Positions 9,224-18,906 of a stretch of DNA of 29,948 bases are shown in pieces. The notes under the pieces were generated by a model, which was not told the DNA's origin, did no database searches, and saw nothing but the letters and a program-made list of their open reading frames with translations. Made by a program: the position numbers and the translations under genes. Every line of letters begins with the position of its first letter. Position 1 is the stretch's first letter. Source of the stretch: Pleurotus ostreatus/Saccharomyces cerevisiae fusant (Eukaryota > Opisthokonta); NCBI GenBank assembly GCA_024196135.1, contig JAMQCK010000301.1, positions 1-29,948 of the forward strand, read 5' to 3'.

Positions 9224-11593
9224 ATGAATACGCTCTTGGGGGCCGTCGCGCTCGCAACCCTTGGCGCACTTCCGTCTTGCGCTCAACTCACTCCGGGAGA
9301 GCTCCAGCCTCTTCTGGATGGCCTTGCTAATCGTCCGCTACCTGACACTGGCATGTCCTCCCCACCGGCACTGGACAAACGCGTCCCCCTCATGACCGAC
9401 GACCCGACCATCGCTCCGCTCGTCGGCTTGCAGCTTTTCACGCCTCCGGTCGTGCCTTCAGACGGCACGAGTTGCTCTCAGATACTGCTGCAACACACTT
9501 TCGGCGACGGGTCGTACGGCGCGCCCACGGTCGTGGCATACGCGCCACCGACGGACAAGGTGTGCGGGGAAGTGGGGAAGTGGGCGGCGATCAGCTTGAA
9601 TTTGACAGTTTACTCGTATGTCCTCCGTCCTGAAGTGGCTTGGGCATGAAGACTTTGATTGACCGACTGTTCCAGGGAGGGAACTCAGTATGATAGACTC
9701 GGCGTAAGTGGATCTTTGGAGCATGAAGTAGACAAGCTGAACCTATTGGACTTACACAGTCCATATATCTATCGCACGCCGAGAGTGAGTACAAGCCTTC
9801 GGTCAACTCCCTTTGATAGCTGATGATATACAGTCTGGCGAACATCCTCTGCGGAACCTACGAAGACGGGCACCGTCTGGACGACGTGAGCTCTTGATCC
9901 TTCTGACCGATGCTCGCCTATACGACCTTCCGCACAGGCTCAAGGACGTCACGCACTACACTGCGCTTTTTGCACAAGAGGGCGAGCTGCTCATGGATTT
10001 CGGCAACATAGTCGACGAGAGCCTGTACGTGCGCTCTGTCTCCTGATGATGGCAGCTAATCTACTGTCACAGGCTTCTCGATGGCACCTTCAATGGCGAG
10101 TGGCGCGCATACCCTCCACTGGCAATGGCTGACCTTGCTCTAGTGACCCTGACCGCGACGTTCTACGCGCCGACAGCGTCGTTTCCGACTCCGGAGACAG
10201 CAGACATGATAGTGCCTCTGTCTCTGGGTGTCTCCGATGCGGCGAACTACTTCACCCTCGACAGCGACGCAGGAGGATCAACACCGGTGCTGATCCCGCC
10301 GAATACTACGGAAGCCTTCGTTGAGGTCTTTTGTTCAGGAAACTCGGCGGAGGAGTTTTGGTACCTCAGTAGGCTCCTCCTTCTCGATCGCCTGAAGCTT
10401 TCCCTCATTATGATTGTCAATGCAGACACCCCAGACGAATACGCCGACTATTTCCCCGAGAGCACTGGCCTCATCGCGAAGGGTCCCTTTCGCGAGGTCC
10501 AAGTGCTCGTCGATGGCACGCTCGCTGCCATCGTCTGGCCCTACCCAGTAATCTACACCGGCGGCGTCACGCCCTCCCTCTGGCGCCCTCTGACTTCCTA
10601 CGGGGCGTACGATGCGCCTACGTACTGGGTCGATTTGACCCCGGTGCTTCCATTGTTGCTGGATGAGTCGACGGCGGCGGCGGATGGGACACATAATATC
10701 ACCCTCGCGGTAATAGGGCAGGGGAAGGTGGGATCGAGCATCAATTCGAACTGGTTCGTATCGGGGGGATTGCATTTGCGGTTGGGTGACGGGCCAACGA
10801 GCGGGAGGTTGACCAAGTACGAGGCGCCTGAAAGGGCTGAGATTATGACGGCTGGTGGCGCAAGCGAGGGTAATGCGACGGTGTGGACGAAGATTGAGGC
10901 GGAGCGGTCATTGCTCATTGAGGCAGAGTTGGCGACGTCAGGAGGAAACAAGACAGTGCGATTGGAACAGAGGGCGAGCTACTCCAATTCGCAGCTGTAC
11001 GCGGATGAAGGCTGGTTGCAGGTACAGCTTTGCCACAAATTCGCAGGTGCGAGTATCGCTGACGAACATCAGTGGGCGAATCAGTCCACAATTGGCACGA
11101 CCACGTCAACGCATGATGGCATACAAAGACTACGCGATGCATTCGAGTACCCCCTAGCGGTGGTCTCTAATTACTCGCTTTACGAAATGCAATACGGTGC
11201 GCATTCTCATTTCTCATGTAGATTCGCGTCTGACTGGATGTGTCAGGCGCCTACGGATCCTCCATCAACCAAACCCACACCCGTGTTCTCAGCGCCCCCT
11301 TCACCCCGACCAAGCGCCTGCAATCCATACAAAGAGCCGTCGGGGAGATTGGCATGGACGACTGGCCAGGACTTCGCCATGCAATCAATGGCACGGGCGC
11401 AACGGAGCAGACCTTCGCGTACCAAGGTGCACGAGGGCAAACCTACTTTCGCGACGCTGCTACGAAGAATGATGGGTGGGTGCGCGATGCGGTGTGGGGT
11501 ACTTTGGCGGATGCGAACCCCGCTGTGCCACGAGAGCAGATATATGGTCCTGAGGGTGGCCCGGGTTTTCGAAGGGAGCTAAGGGAGCTTTGA
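9224..11593 (+). CDS. Secreted peptide-N-glycosidase A-like amidase (PNGase A family)
   Basis: Nine exons (9224-9615, 9676-9703, 9760-9784, 9834-9885, 9938-10024, 10073-10368, 10426-11021, 11073-11196, 11247-11593) give 648 aa, within the usual family range. PNGase A enzymes hydrolyse the bond between Asn and the N-glycan core of glycopeptides. A signal peptide is clear (MNTLLGAVALATLGALPSCA), so the protein should enter the secretory pathway. Family blocks appear in order: LLQHTFGDGSYG, LNLTVYSEGTQYDRLG, WRTSSAEPTKTGTVW, LKDVTHYTALF, FGNIVDES, CSGNSAEEFWYLNTPDEY and VVSNYSLY. Exons of 28 and 25 nt are needed to join these blocks in frame. Two introns (57 and 51 nt) are stop-free multiples of three, so retention would keep the frame, but splicing restores the family motifs. 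The start at 9224 was chosen for the signal peptide; the frame is open upstream. Confidence 0.85.
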
Positions 11594-11783
11594 CCTGAAA
11601 GCGAATTTGAGGGCATTTTCGGGTTCACGGACATAAGTTTTGAAGGCGTAGACGGAAACAAGCTCAGATCGTGTGACAGTAAGATACCTCTCAATCATCG
11701 AAACGCGGGAGACGACGGATGTAAAGATACAAAGGCAAACAGAAATGTAGTAGCTTAACTTCATTGAGGATACTATAACTAGG
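11594..11783. other. Convergent intergenic region
   Basis: About 190 bp lie between the 3' ends of the PNGase A-like gene (+) and FunK1-3 (-). They presumably hold both 3' UTRs and poly(A) sites. No gene is seen. Confidence 0.5.
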
Positions 11784-13408
11784 CTATCTCGAACGGATCC
11801 TGCGCTGCTTTTTCGGCGGTGGAGGAGGGTGCGTCGTCCGTGGCCGACGCGCCGGCCCTCCCGTGGCAGCAGGCTGGGGCTGCGCCACTTCCTCCTGGGA
11901 GTTCTGCCTTTCCGCAAGCCGCCGGGACCGACGGGACGGCTCCGCGCCTTTGGTACGCGATCGCCTGACAGTGCGCACGGGAGCTGGAGGCCCAGGAGAA
12001 GGATCGTCATCGCGCTTCCTCTTGCTCCTGAGAACTCTGTCACTGGCAGGAACGGTCGCAGTACCCTGGGCTTCGCCGCCGGTCGTGGGAGCGACGTTGG
12101 CCGTCGCGTCGCCACCGGTCACGGGAGCGTCGGTCGTCGCGTCAGAGTCATCGCTGGAGCTTTCAGATACTGCCGGAGCGTCGCGATCGCTGCCAGTGGC
12201 CCGGTCCTCTTCCTCGTCCTCATCATCATCATCGCTGTAGTTCCCAGCGCCCGCCTCGTCGGTGTGATACCCGTCGCCATGATTGTCGTCGTCGTGGATG
12301 CAGTCCTGGGGTGGTGCGACTGCCTCTGCTTCAGCGGCGGCAGGCTGGGGATCCGATGCAGGAGGGCCGTATATGGACACGAAGACATCGGCGTTGGCAG
12401 GGTCCGCGTAGTAGTCGCTGATGCCCGAGAACACAACTTCCATGATGTCGTATATCTCGTCAGCGAAGAGGGATGGATCATAAGCCTTGCGACCGTTCTT
12501 GAGAAGCATGTCGGGATTAAACGGAGCTTTCTCGATGGTGCGATAAGCCTCCGCGAGATGGCCAATGAGACCAGCGACCTTCCAGACGGGGCAATCGTCA
12601 CCGTACACTTCGGTCAGGGCATCTTCCAGAGCTTTGGCGTGTACGGCATCTTTGATGAACTTCAAGCGTTCCATAGAGCCTTCAATCTGGGGCACGAACA
12701 TCAGGGCGGAGTATTGTTTGAGAACGTCCAAAGCTGCCCGCCCGGATGGCGTCACCAAATTTCGCCTCTTCGACGGGACCTTTCGGCAGACGAAGTCCAG
12801 TGCTATCCACAACGCCGATTCAGCATCGTGGAAGTAGTTGAAGGAAAAGTGATGAGGATTCGCGGAGACCGTATTTTGTCTCTCATTGGGGCCTCCAAGC
12901 AAGTTGGGCTTGTACGTCTGCTGGGGGCCGAACTCGTACGACTGATGCTGCACTTCGACTGCGACATAGTACGAGGTGCCCTTTGAAATCGTTAGCTAAG
13001 AGGTCTTACCGATACGCCAAACCACTGACCGTGATGGCGTCATGTCCTGATCCGTGGAGGAAAGGCCGCGCATACTCGAGATCAGAGATAATCGTGATCC
13101 AGTCATCTCGGAGAGTCTGCGAGATCGAGGCGAGGTCGGGGCAAGCACTGTTCTTCTTGATATAGTGCAGAAGGAAGTTACCGGGGCTTACATCCCGGTG
13201 AACATAGCCCGCGAGCTTCAGGTAGCGCAGGACTAAACAATTTGTAAGATCAGTATGACAAGGCAATCTTTAGCAGCTAGAAAAACCCACTTTTGAAGAC
13301 CTGTCTCATTGCGTGGAAGAAGAGCTTAGGGTCGTTAACCTTGTAGAGGTCGATACATACTTGCTCGTATACTGTGCGCATATGTTTCTTGGAGTCGATC
13401 TGAACCAT
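11784..13408 (-). CDS. FunK1-3: N-terminally truncated FunK1 kinase
   Basis: Minus-strand exons 13408-13291, 13232-13030 and 12980-11784 give 505 aa. The start MVQIDSKKHMRTVYEQ aligns with residues late in exon 3 of the full-length copies (FunK1-5 has MFQLHPKKHARTVYEQ). The FunK1 N-terminal region and the kinase N-lobe, with its nucleotide-binding Lys position, are therefore absent. What remains is intact: HRDVSPGNFL (Asp 53), SDLEYARP, GTSYYVAVEV, FNYFHDAESALW, an acidic GNYSDDDDEDEEED run, KRKRDDD and SRTKGAEPSRRSRRLA. Both introns match introns 3 and 4 of the full-length genes. The frame is open up to 13657, so a form 83 residues longer is possible, but the extra part shows no FunK1 similarity and covers the 5' block shared with FunK1-4. 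It may encode a catalytic-lobe-only protein or be an expressed relic. Confidence 0.75.
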
Positions 13409-13570
13409 CTGTGGGCGGGCTGCCTGAGCAGCGCTACGAAGACAACGATGATGATGAGGGGAAGTGGAAAGGACGCGCGCGTGGGGGTCACGTGTGCGGA
13501 AGGTGATGTTTAATCGCCAATCGGATATTGCCGCTTTCTTCCCTTTCCGGAAAACAACAGATTGAGTCCT
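13409..13570 (-). promoter_or_regulatory. 5' block of FunK1-3, homologous to that of FunK1-4
   Basis: On the minus strand this block reads CAATCTGTTGTTTTCCGG, GGGAAGAAAGCGGCAA, CCGATTGG (an inverted CCAAT box), CACGTGACCCCCACGCGCG (13494 downward) and CGTTGTCTTCG, then GGCAGCCCGCCCACAG just before the ATG. The same blocks occur in the same order upstream of FunK1-4. The full-length copies have coding sequence at this distance, so the block replaces the missing 5' half of the gene. Confidence 0.65.
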
Positions 13571-14131
13571 TTCGGGATGGACGTCTGGAAGATGCCCAAG
13601 CCCTGTCTGCTGAGTGACTGGAAGTGCCATATGCCCTGCCATAAATCGAACACTCAAAAGTGTGCTCCCAAGGCCGAAAACTGTTCTGCGGATGCCACCA
13701 GCGCCTGCCGTTTACCTCATTTCCGGCAGGGCACCTCATGCCTGTATCCAGAGACAAATCAGCAGCATCGGATTGGCACGACTCCTGAGCGGAATACGGG
13801 AGGTGCATGAAGCCAGCAACAAGCATCGAAGTGTAGGTATCCGGCACACCAATCCGATGTTGAACAAATACATAAACGATCCTCTGATGTACTAGGATAC
13901 AGCGGCCATGGTAGTCAACACATTGCGAACGACATTACGAGCCAAGAAATAAAGAGAGCAAACAGAGCAACACAAGGATCCCGTCCTGCTGGTCCTTGCA
14001 ATCTATGGAACCATTATGTCCGACGTCGTTGGGTATCCCTTTCCGAACGGATATTCTTCATCGATATCCCACCCCTTCAGCGGCACACCCCCTTCACCGA
14101 AACACCCACCCTTCACCAATATACAACCCCT
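13571..14131. other. Intergenic region between FunK1-3 and the CDK
   Basis: About 560 bp lie between the FunK1-3 upstream block and the 3' end of the CDK gene, which is read on the same strand. It contains an 11-bp inverted repeat with a CCAAT motif (CATCGGATTGG at 13766-13776 and CCAATCCGATG at 13849-13859). Nothing here resembles the missing N-terminal exons of FunK1-3. Confidence 0.45.
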
Positions 14132-15562
14132 TCACCTATGGTACGCGCCATACGGCATGCCCTGGTACTGCTGCGCCGCCTGAGCCTGAGCCTGCATCTG
14201 CGCCTGCGCCGCGGCGACATGCTGAGGGTGCACCGGCACCTGCTGCGCCGGGACCGCAAACGGCTGGCCGTACTGGTGCTGCTGTTGAGGCCGCATTTGC
14301 GGGTGCGGATGCGGGTAGGCGAAGGCGGGCGGCGCCATCGAGCCCGCGGGTGCGAACTGGGCGGGCGCCTGGACGTTGGTGAAGTAGGGGTGGCTGAGAG
14401 CGTCAGCGGCGGTGATGCGCTCGGCGGGGTCGAATTTCAGAAGACGCTCGAGGAGGTCGATGGCTTGAGATGGATTAGATGCATAATTGAGAGGGCAGCA
14501 GGAATGCGCACCTTCTGGGGAAGCTTTGGGCACGAATTGTTGGAAGGGGAGTTTGGGATAGCGAGGGAAGGTCTTCAACTGGATCTCGGGCTACGATGAA
14601 GGTGAGTAGAGGCGCTGCGCAGCTACTTGACCACGTACCGAATCTTTCTGCATCTTCTGCAGCTGCTCGTGCGACGGGGTCCCGATGATGCGCATGATGT
14701 GTAGGAGCTGGTCTTGGTTGTCTCGTCCTCGGAATAGCGGCACACCTTGGATCATCTCTGCAAAGATGCACCCGCACGACCACACATCGATCGACGTGCT
14801 GTACGTCCTTGACCCCAAGAGCACATCGGGCGCGCGGTACCACAACGTCACGACCTGAATGAGTCAGTACGCGCCCGCGCCACAAAGCCGATCAGCGCAC
14901 CTCGTTCGAGAACGTGTTCACCGGGACACCAAAGGCGCGAGCAAGACCGAAGTCACCCAGCTTGAGCTCGCCCTTCGAGTTGATTAGCAGGTTCTGCGGC
15001 TTGAGATCGCGGTGCAGGACTTGGTTCTCGTGACAGAAGGCGGTGCCCTTGAGGAGCTGGTACATGAAGGAGCGAACGACGTCGGGACGGAGCGCGCCCC
15101 GGTCCCCGTGCTGGTCCATGTGCCGCTTAAGATCGCCGTCGCAGAACTCGAAGATGAGCGTGAGCTTGGTCTCGGTGTGGATCACGTCGTAGAGGCGGAC
15201 GATGTTGACGTGCTTGAGCTCTTTCATGAGGGATATCTCGCGGATGGCGGTAGATGGCGTTCCTTCTTCTGCGTCGAGGTGTATCTCCTTGAGCGCCACT
15301 ATCTCGTTCGTGGTTCGAGAACGGCCCTGTGGCGGATGAGACGCGTTCGCCTGCATGTACGATGCAACGCACCTTGTATACAGTGGCGTACGTCCCCTCG
15401 CCTAGCAGGCACGCTTCAGTGCTCCTGCAATCGCATCGCCACAAAGACACTCACCCAATTTCTCGAGCTGGACGCGTGCGATGAGCGAGATCCATCAGAA
15501 AGGCGCTTAAGACGTACCTGGATATAATTCATGCTGGCTGCTGCTGCTGATGACGATGACAT
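14132..15562 (-). CDS. PHO85: PHO85/CDK5-type cyclin-dependent kinase
   Basis: Minus-strand exons 15562-15518, 15467-15455, 15401-15373, 15326-14901, 14854-14639, 14590-14512 and 14463-14132 give 379 aa. Pho85-type CDKs pair with Pcl cyclins in phosphate, glycogen and cell-cycle signalling. The kinase is complete: glycine loop [17 protein letters not shown] (Lys 42), [14 protein letters not shown] (53-66), HRDLKPQN (Asp 136), DFGLAR (Asp 154), T-loop [20 protein letters not shown] and [26 protein letters not shown] combined with the TFSNE loop, which lacks the usual T-loop Thr, points to PHO85/PhoA rather than CDC28. A low-complexity tail rich in Gln, Pro, Ala and His (roughly the last 85 residues) is unlike yeast Pho85. 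Exon 2 is only 13 nt. ATGs at 15562 and 15532 are in frame; the first adds a Ser/Ala stretch, and the second (MNYIQ) is the usual family start. Confidence 0.93.
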
Positions 15563-16021
15563 GGTGGTCGTAGTTCTGGTCGTATTCTCAAGTGTGTGGC
15601 TTTATAAATGAGAGGCAGAAATGAGAGAAGACCCGATGGTCAACGCTTATAAGCTCCGGCTTCGTCGATTCTGAACTGTGCGAGGCTGGTACGGCACGGA
15701 TGGAAAGCAATTGTCGGTAGATCGGTCTTTCGCTGTACTGCGTGCAAGTCCCGCAGAGTCAGATCTCGGGAGGCGGGAGATGGGGAGGAGATGGAGGTCA
15801 GGAACAAGCTGTATGGCTGACTTTCTGGTAAAGTGCCAGAACATCATCCGGGCCGGACCGTAAACAATTGCAAGCATGTATCCCCATTTGGATGCGTGAT
15901 TGATGGCGAAAAACAATGGCGTCCAAATTTTTGTCCCGAACGCTCGACGCCGTCGTGCACAGCGATCAGCACCCTCCACTCGTCGTCATATACGCGCAGT
16001 CAGGCGGGACGACCTCCCCCC
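15563..16021. promoter_or_regulatory. Divergent promoter region, CDK (-) and UTP5 (+)
   Basis: About 460 bp are shared by two divergent housekeeping genes. A TATAAAT-like stretch at 15601-15609 lies about 40 bp upstream of the CDK start. An in-frame ATG at 15833 would extend UTP5 by 63 residues, but the added peptide looks like non-coding sequence. No other feature is seen. Confidence 0.5.
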
Positions 16022-18432
16022 ATGTCCTCGACGACAAAATCGAAGAAGGCGCGTTCCAAGGCACCGAAGTCGCACCCCAAGTCTACCGCCGCCGTCTCCC
16101 AACCCCCTGCAGACGATGCGTTCCTGTCGAGCGCGATGTCGGCCTTTTCACCGAGCGGCAACCTGTTTGCGCTGGTAACCCCCGTCGTAGACAAGCATCG
16201 CCTTCGCGTATACGACGCCCTCACGAACAAGACGACTGCCGAGTACCTCGTCCCCTCCGTGCGCGTTTCCTCCTTAGCCTGGGCGAAGCTCAACACCTCG
16301 GACGACGTATCAGCAGCGCCCGCAGATGCGCCCCCCAACAAGAAGAAGCGCAGAAAGAGCACCAACACCCCTGCCGATCCCCCCACGAATCCAGCGATCG
16401 ACGTTGTCGCGCTTGGTCTAGCAGACGGCTCCGTTGCCCTCTTCTCCCCTTCACACGGCCGCATCGTGCGCACACTATCGAGTCCGACATCTACCTCCCC
16501 TGTTCTCGCCATCTCTCCCGCCGCTGACGGTAGCCTGTGGACGTCTGGCGAGGATGGCGAGATTCACATATGGAACCCCCATAAAAACCAGATCATTGGA
16601 AGTTGGAAGGGCGATCGCGTTCCCCTCACTGCACTATGTGCCCGCCCAGGTGCCTCTGACGTCGAAGTTCTCGCCGCAAGCCATACCATACGCGCCCTAT
16701 CGTCTACGCCCGATGACGAGCCTCAAAAACCTGCCCAAATCGCAACATTCACCGGTCACGCTACACCGATCCAGATCTTGCGTTGGGACGCATCTCAGGA
16801 GCCACCGACACGGTTTGTATCCGTAGCCGAGCGCGACCGTGTCGTTTCGATGTGGGAGCTACCCAGCAGTGGTACGGAGGGCAAGATGGTAGCTTCAATA
16901 CCTCTCGACGCCGATGCGCGCACCGCTGCTCTATCCTCTTCACGACATATGCTGGCCGTCGACACGGCTGGCAGAATATACGTGTACCTCCTTTCCGAGC
17001 AGTTCGCTGGCGCATCCGCACCTACCCTCTCGCCTCGCACGCGCATAACACCGCCTGTGAAGTCGGCATCGACTGCGTCGGTACAGGTGCTGGAGGCCTG
17101 CTTCGGGTCGCAGCCTGGTCAGATATGTGTCGCACGCCTCATAGGCGGTGTGCGGCCCGTATTGTCGACTATAGTGCGTTTGGTTTCTCTTGCGGTCTGT
17201 CTTGGACCTGACCTTGTATCATAGAAATACCTGGACGATGCGTCGGACTTCATCTCGGACACCGTCATGGAGGATGTGGACCCAGAGCTCGTTGCATCTG
17301 CTGCCTCAGTACGTCTATCTACAACGTCGTCATTGTTCTGACGCTTACGCAAACATGACAGGCTACTAGTAAACAAAAGCGATACGGCGAGTCCGCCGGC
17401 GTTGCCGTGCGCTCCGGCCTCGACCTCGGTCAAGACGAGGACGTCGAGGACGCTCCGGAAGGCGACCTCAACGTCGACCTCGCCGAAGCCAGCTTGGGCG
17501 AGCGCCTCGCCGTCCCACCCCCCGAGTCTGAATCCGACTCCGACTCCCAAGAGTCGCCGTCCAAGCGCTCCGGCGCCTCGAAGAAGAAGCGCGACGACAT
17601 TGGCATCGTCCCCGCGGCCTCGCTCACGCGCACGCTCGTGCAGGCGCTGCACTCGGCGGACGCGCGATTGCTGGAGACGTGTCTAGCGCACTCGGACGCG
17701 GGCCTCATCCGCAACAGTGTGAGGCGGCTGCCGCCCCAGTTGGCGGTGCCGCTGATCAATGCGTGCGTTGAGCGCCTGGGCCGAGGTGGCAGGGCGGGGA
17801 ATGCGAAGGGTGGCGGGGGTGGCGCGAGCGCACAGCGCGGGACAGCGCTGGTGACGTGGATACGGACTGTGCTCGCAGTACACGGGGCGCATCTCATGAC
17901 AGTAAGCATCTGCGCATTGTATACCCAACACCTTGACTGACTCATTATCCAGATACCCGACCTCGTTGCGAGACTTGCTGGTTTGCATAGCACGCTTACG
18001 CAGCGCTTGGCCCTGCACGAGAGCTTGCTCGCCCTTGGCGGCCGTCTCGACCTCGTTCTCTCTCAGATCGAGATGCGCAGCGCGCCGGCACCCGCGCCTG
18101 TTGCACCGCGCGGGAAGAAGACGAAGACTGCGAGCAAGAAGGCCGAGGTCGCGCGTTATGTCGAGGGCGAAAGCGAGGAGGAAGACGCTCGCATGGACGT
18201 CGAGGTCGAGGTCGGCGACGAAGAAGATGGCGACATCGAGGAGGTGGCCCTCGGCGCGGACAGTGACGAAGCTGATGACGATGAGGAGAGCGCAGAGGAG
18301 AGTGAAGAAGACGACGATGAAGAGGATGAGGATGCGGATGAGGATGATGAGTCAGACGAGGGACCGGCGTTGAACGGTTTCATCGATGACGAGGCAGAAG
18401 AGTATAGCGAAGAAGACGAGGAGAGCGAGTGA
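16022..18432 (+). CDS. UTP5: U3 snoRNP component UTP5 (WDR43 homologue)
   Basis: Exons 16022-17173, 17225-17308, 17362-17901 and 17953-18432 give 751 aa. Utp5 is part of the t-UTP/UtpA subcomplex of the small-subunit processome and acts in the nucleolus in pre-18S rRNA transcription and processing. The N-terminal half is a WD40-type propeller: after a basic start (MSSTTKSKKARSKAPKSH) come AFSPSGNLFALVTP, VALGLADGSVALFSP, SLWTSGEDGEIHIWNP and FTGHATPIQILRW. Residues about 495-645 form the Utp12 domain, from AASLTRTLVQALHSAD through LTQRLALHESLLALGGRLD. The last 100 residues are extremely acidic, with long Asp/Glu runs, as is common in nucleolar proteins. A Gly/Ala-rich loop interrupts the Utp12 domain. 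The start at 16022 was chosen because upstream in-frame sequence looks untranslated. Confidence 0.88.
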
Positions 18433-18652
18433 GCTTGCGGGCTGCACTCGTTCGGCCACCATGGCCAGCCTACGAGATTTTGTGTACACATTTTCGAGTA
18501 ATATACTGTTCACGACGGGTTGACGTTTCATGCTTCGCACGATGCATCGCGTGCTTGTGTGGAGGGCTGGCAGCGCAAGAAATCATCAATTCAACTGGAA
18601 GGTTTTGACTATGGCCGCTGTATCAAGTCCATCTCTTCCGAGGATGTCTTCA
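18433..18652. other. Intergenic region, UTP5 to the FunK1-4 upstream block
   Basis: This is the UTP5 3' UTR followed by DNA weakly similar to the sequence upstream of FunK1-3. With the shared 5' block (18653-18906), about 470 bp separate the UTP5 stop from the FunK1-4 start. No gene is seen. Confidence 0.45.
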
Positions 18653-18906
18653 GGACCCAATCTATTGTTTTTCGGAAGGGGAAGAAAGCGGCAACCAATC
18701 GGCAATCAAACGACACCTTTCCATACACGTGACTACCACGCGCATCCTTTCCGCTTAGCACCACCATCCTCGTTGTCTTCGTCTCGTATTTTCGCCGCTT
18801 TCTTTCTAGGGAAGCTCTATAATCATACTGATAGTAGAAGGAGCGCAAGTACTCCCGCGCTAGTCAGGCAACTTGCCCACCAAAGGTCCTCCACACCGAT
18901 CAACAT
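18653..18906 (+). promoter_or_regulatory. 5' block of FunK1-4, homologous to that of FunK1-3
   Basis: Blocks in order are CAATCTATTGTTTTTCGG, GGGAAGAAAGCGGCAA, CCAATCGG, CACGTGACTACCACGCGC (from 18726), CGTTGTCTTCGTCTCG and GTCAGGCAACTTGCCCACC. All but the last also occur closely in the FunK1-3 block, and the last is a diverged match. About 70 bp (near 18788-18857) are extra relative to FunK1-3 and include in-frame TAG TAG codons just upstream of the kinase frame. The codon aligned with the FunK1-3 start ATG is AAG here. Confidence 0.62.

Noticed and set aside
11829..12986. Open frame of 385 codons on the + strand
   Set aside because: It is antisense to the last exon of FunK1-3. The encoded protein has no recognisable motif, and the frame arises from GC-rich codon use on the real strand.
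13409..13657. Upstream extension of FunK1-3 by 83 codons
   Set aside because: The matching region of FunK1-4 has stops in this frame and carries promoter-like CCAAT and CACGTG motifs, so it is more likely 5' flanking DNA. It is not fully excluded.
13766..13859. 11-bp inverted repeat CATCGGATTGG/CCAATCCGATG
   Set aside because: It is short, with a long spacer. Two CCAAT boxes in opposite orientation explain most of it.
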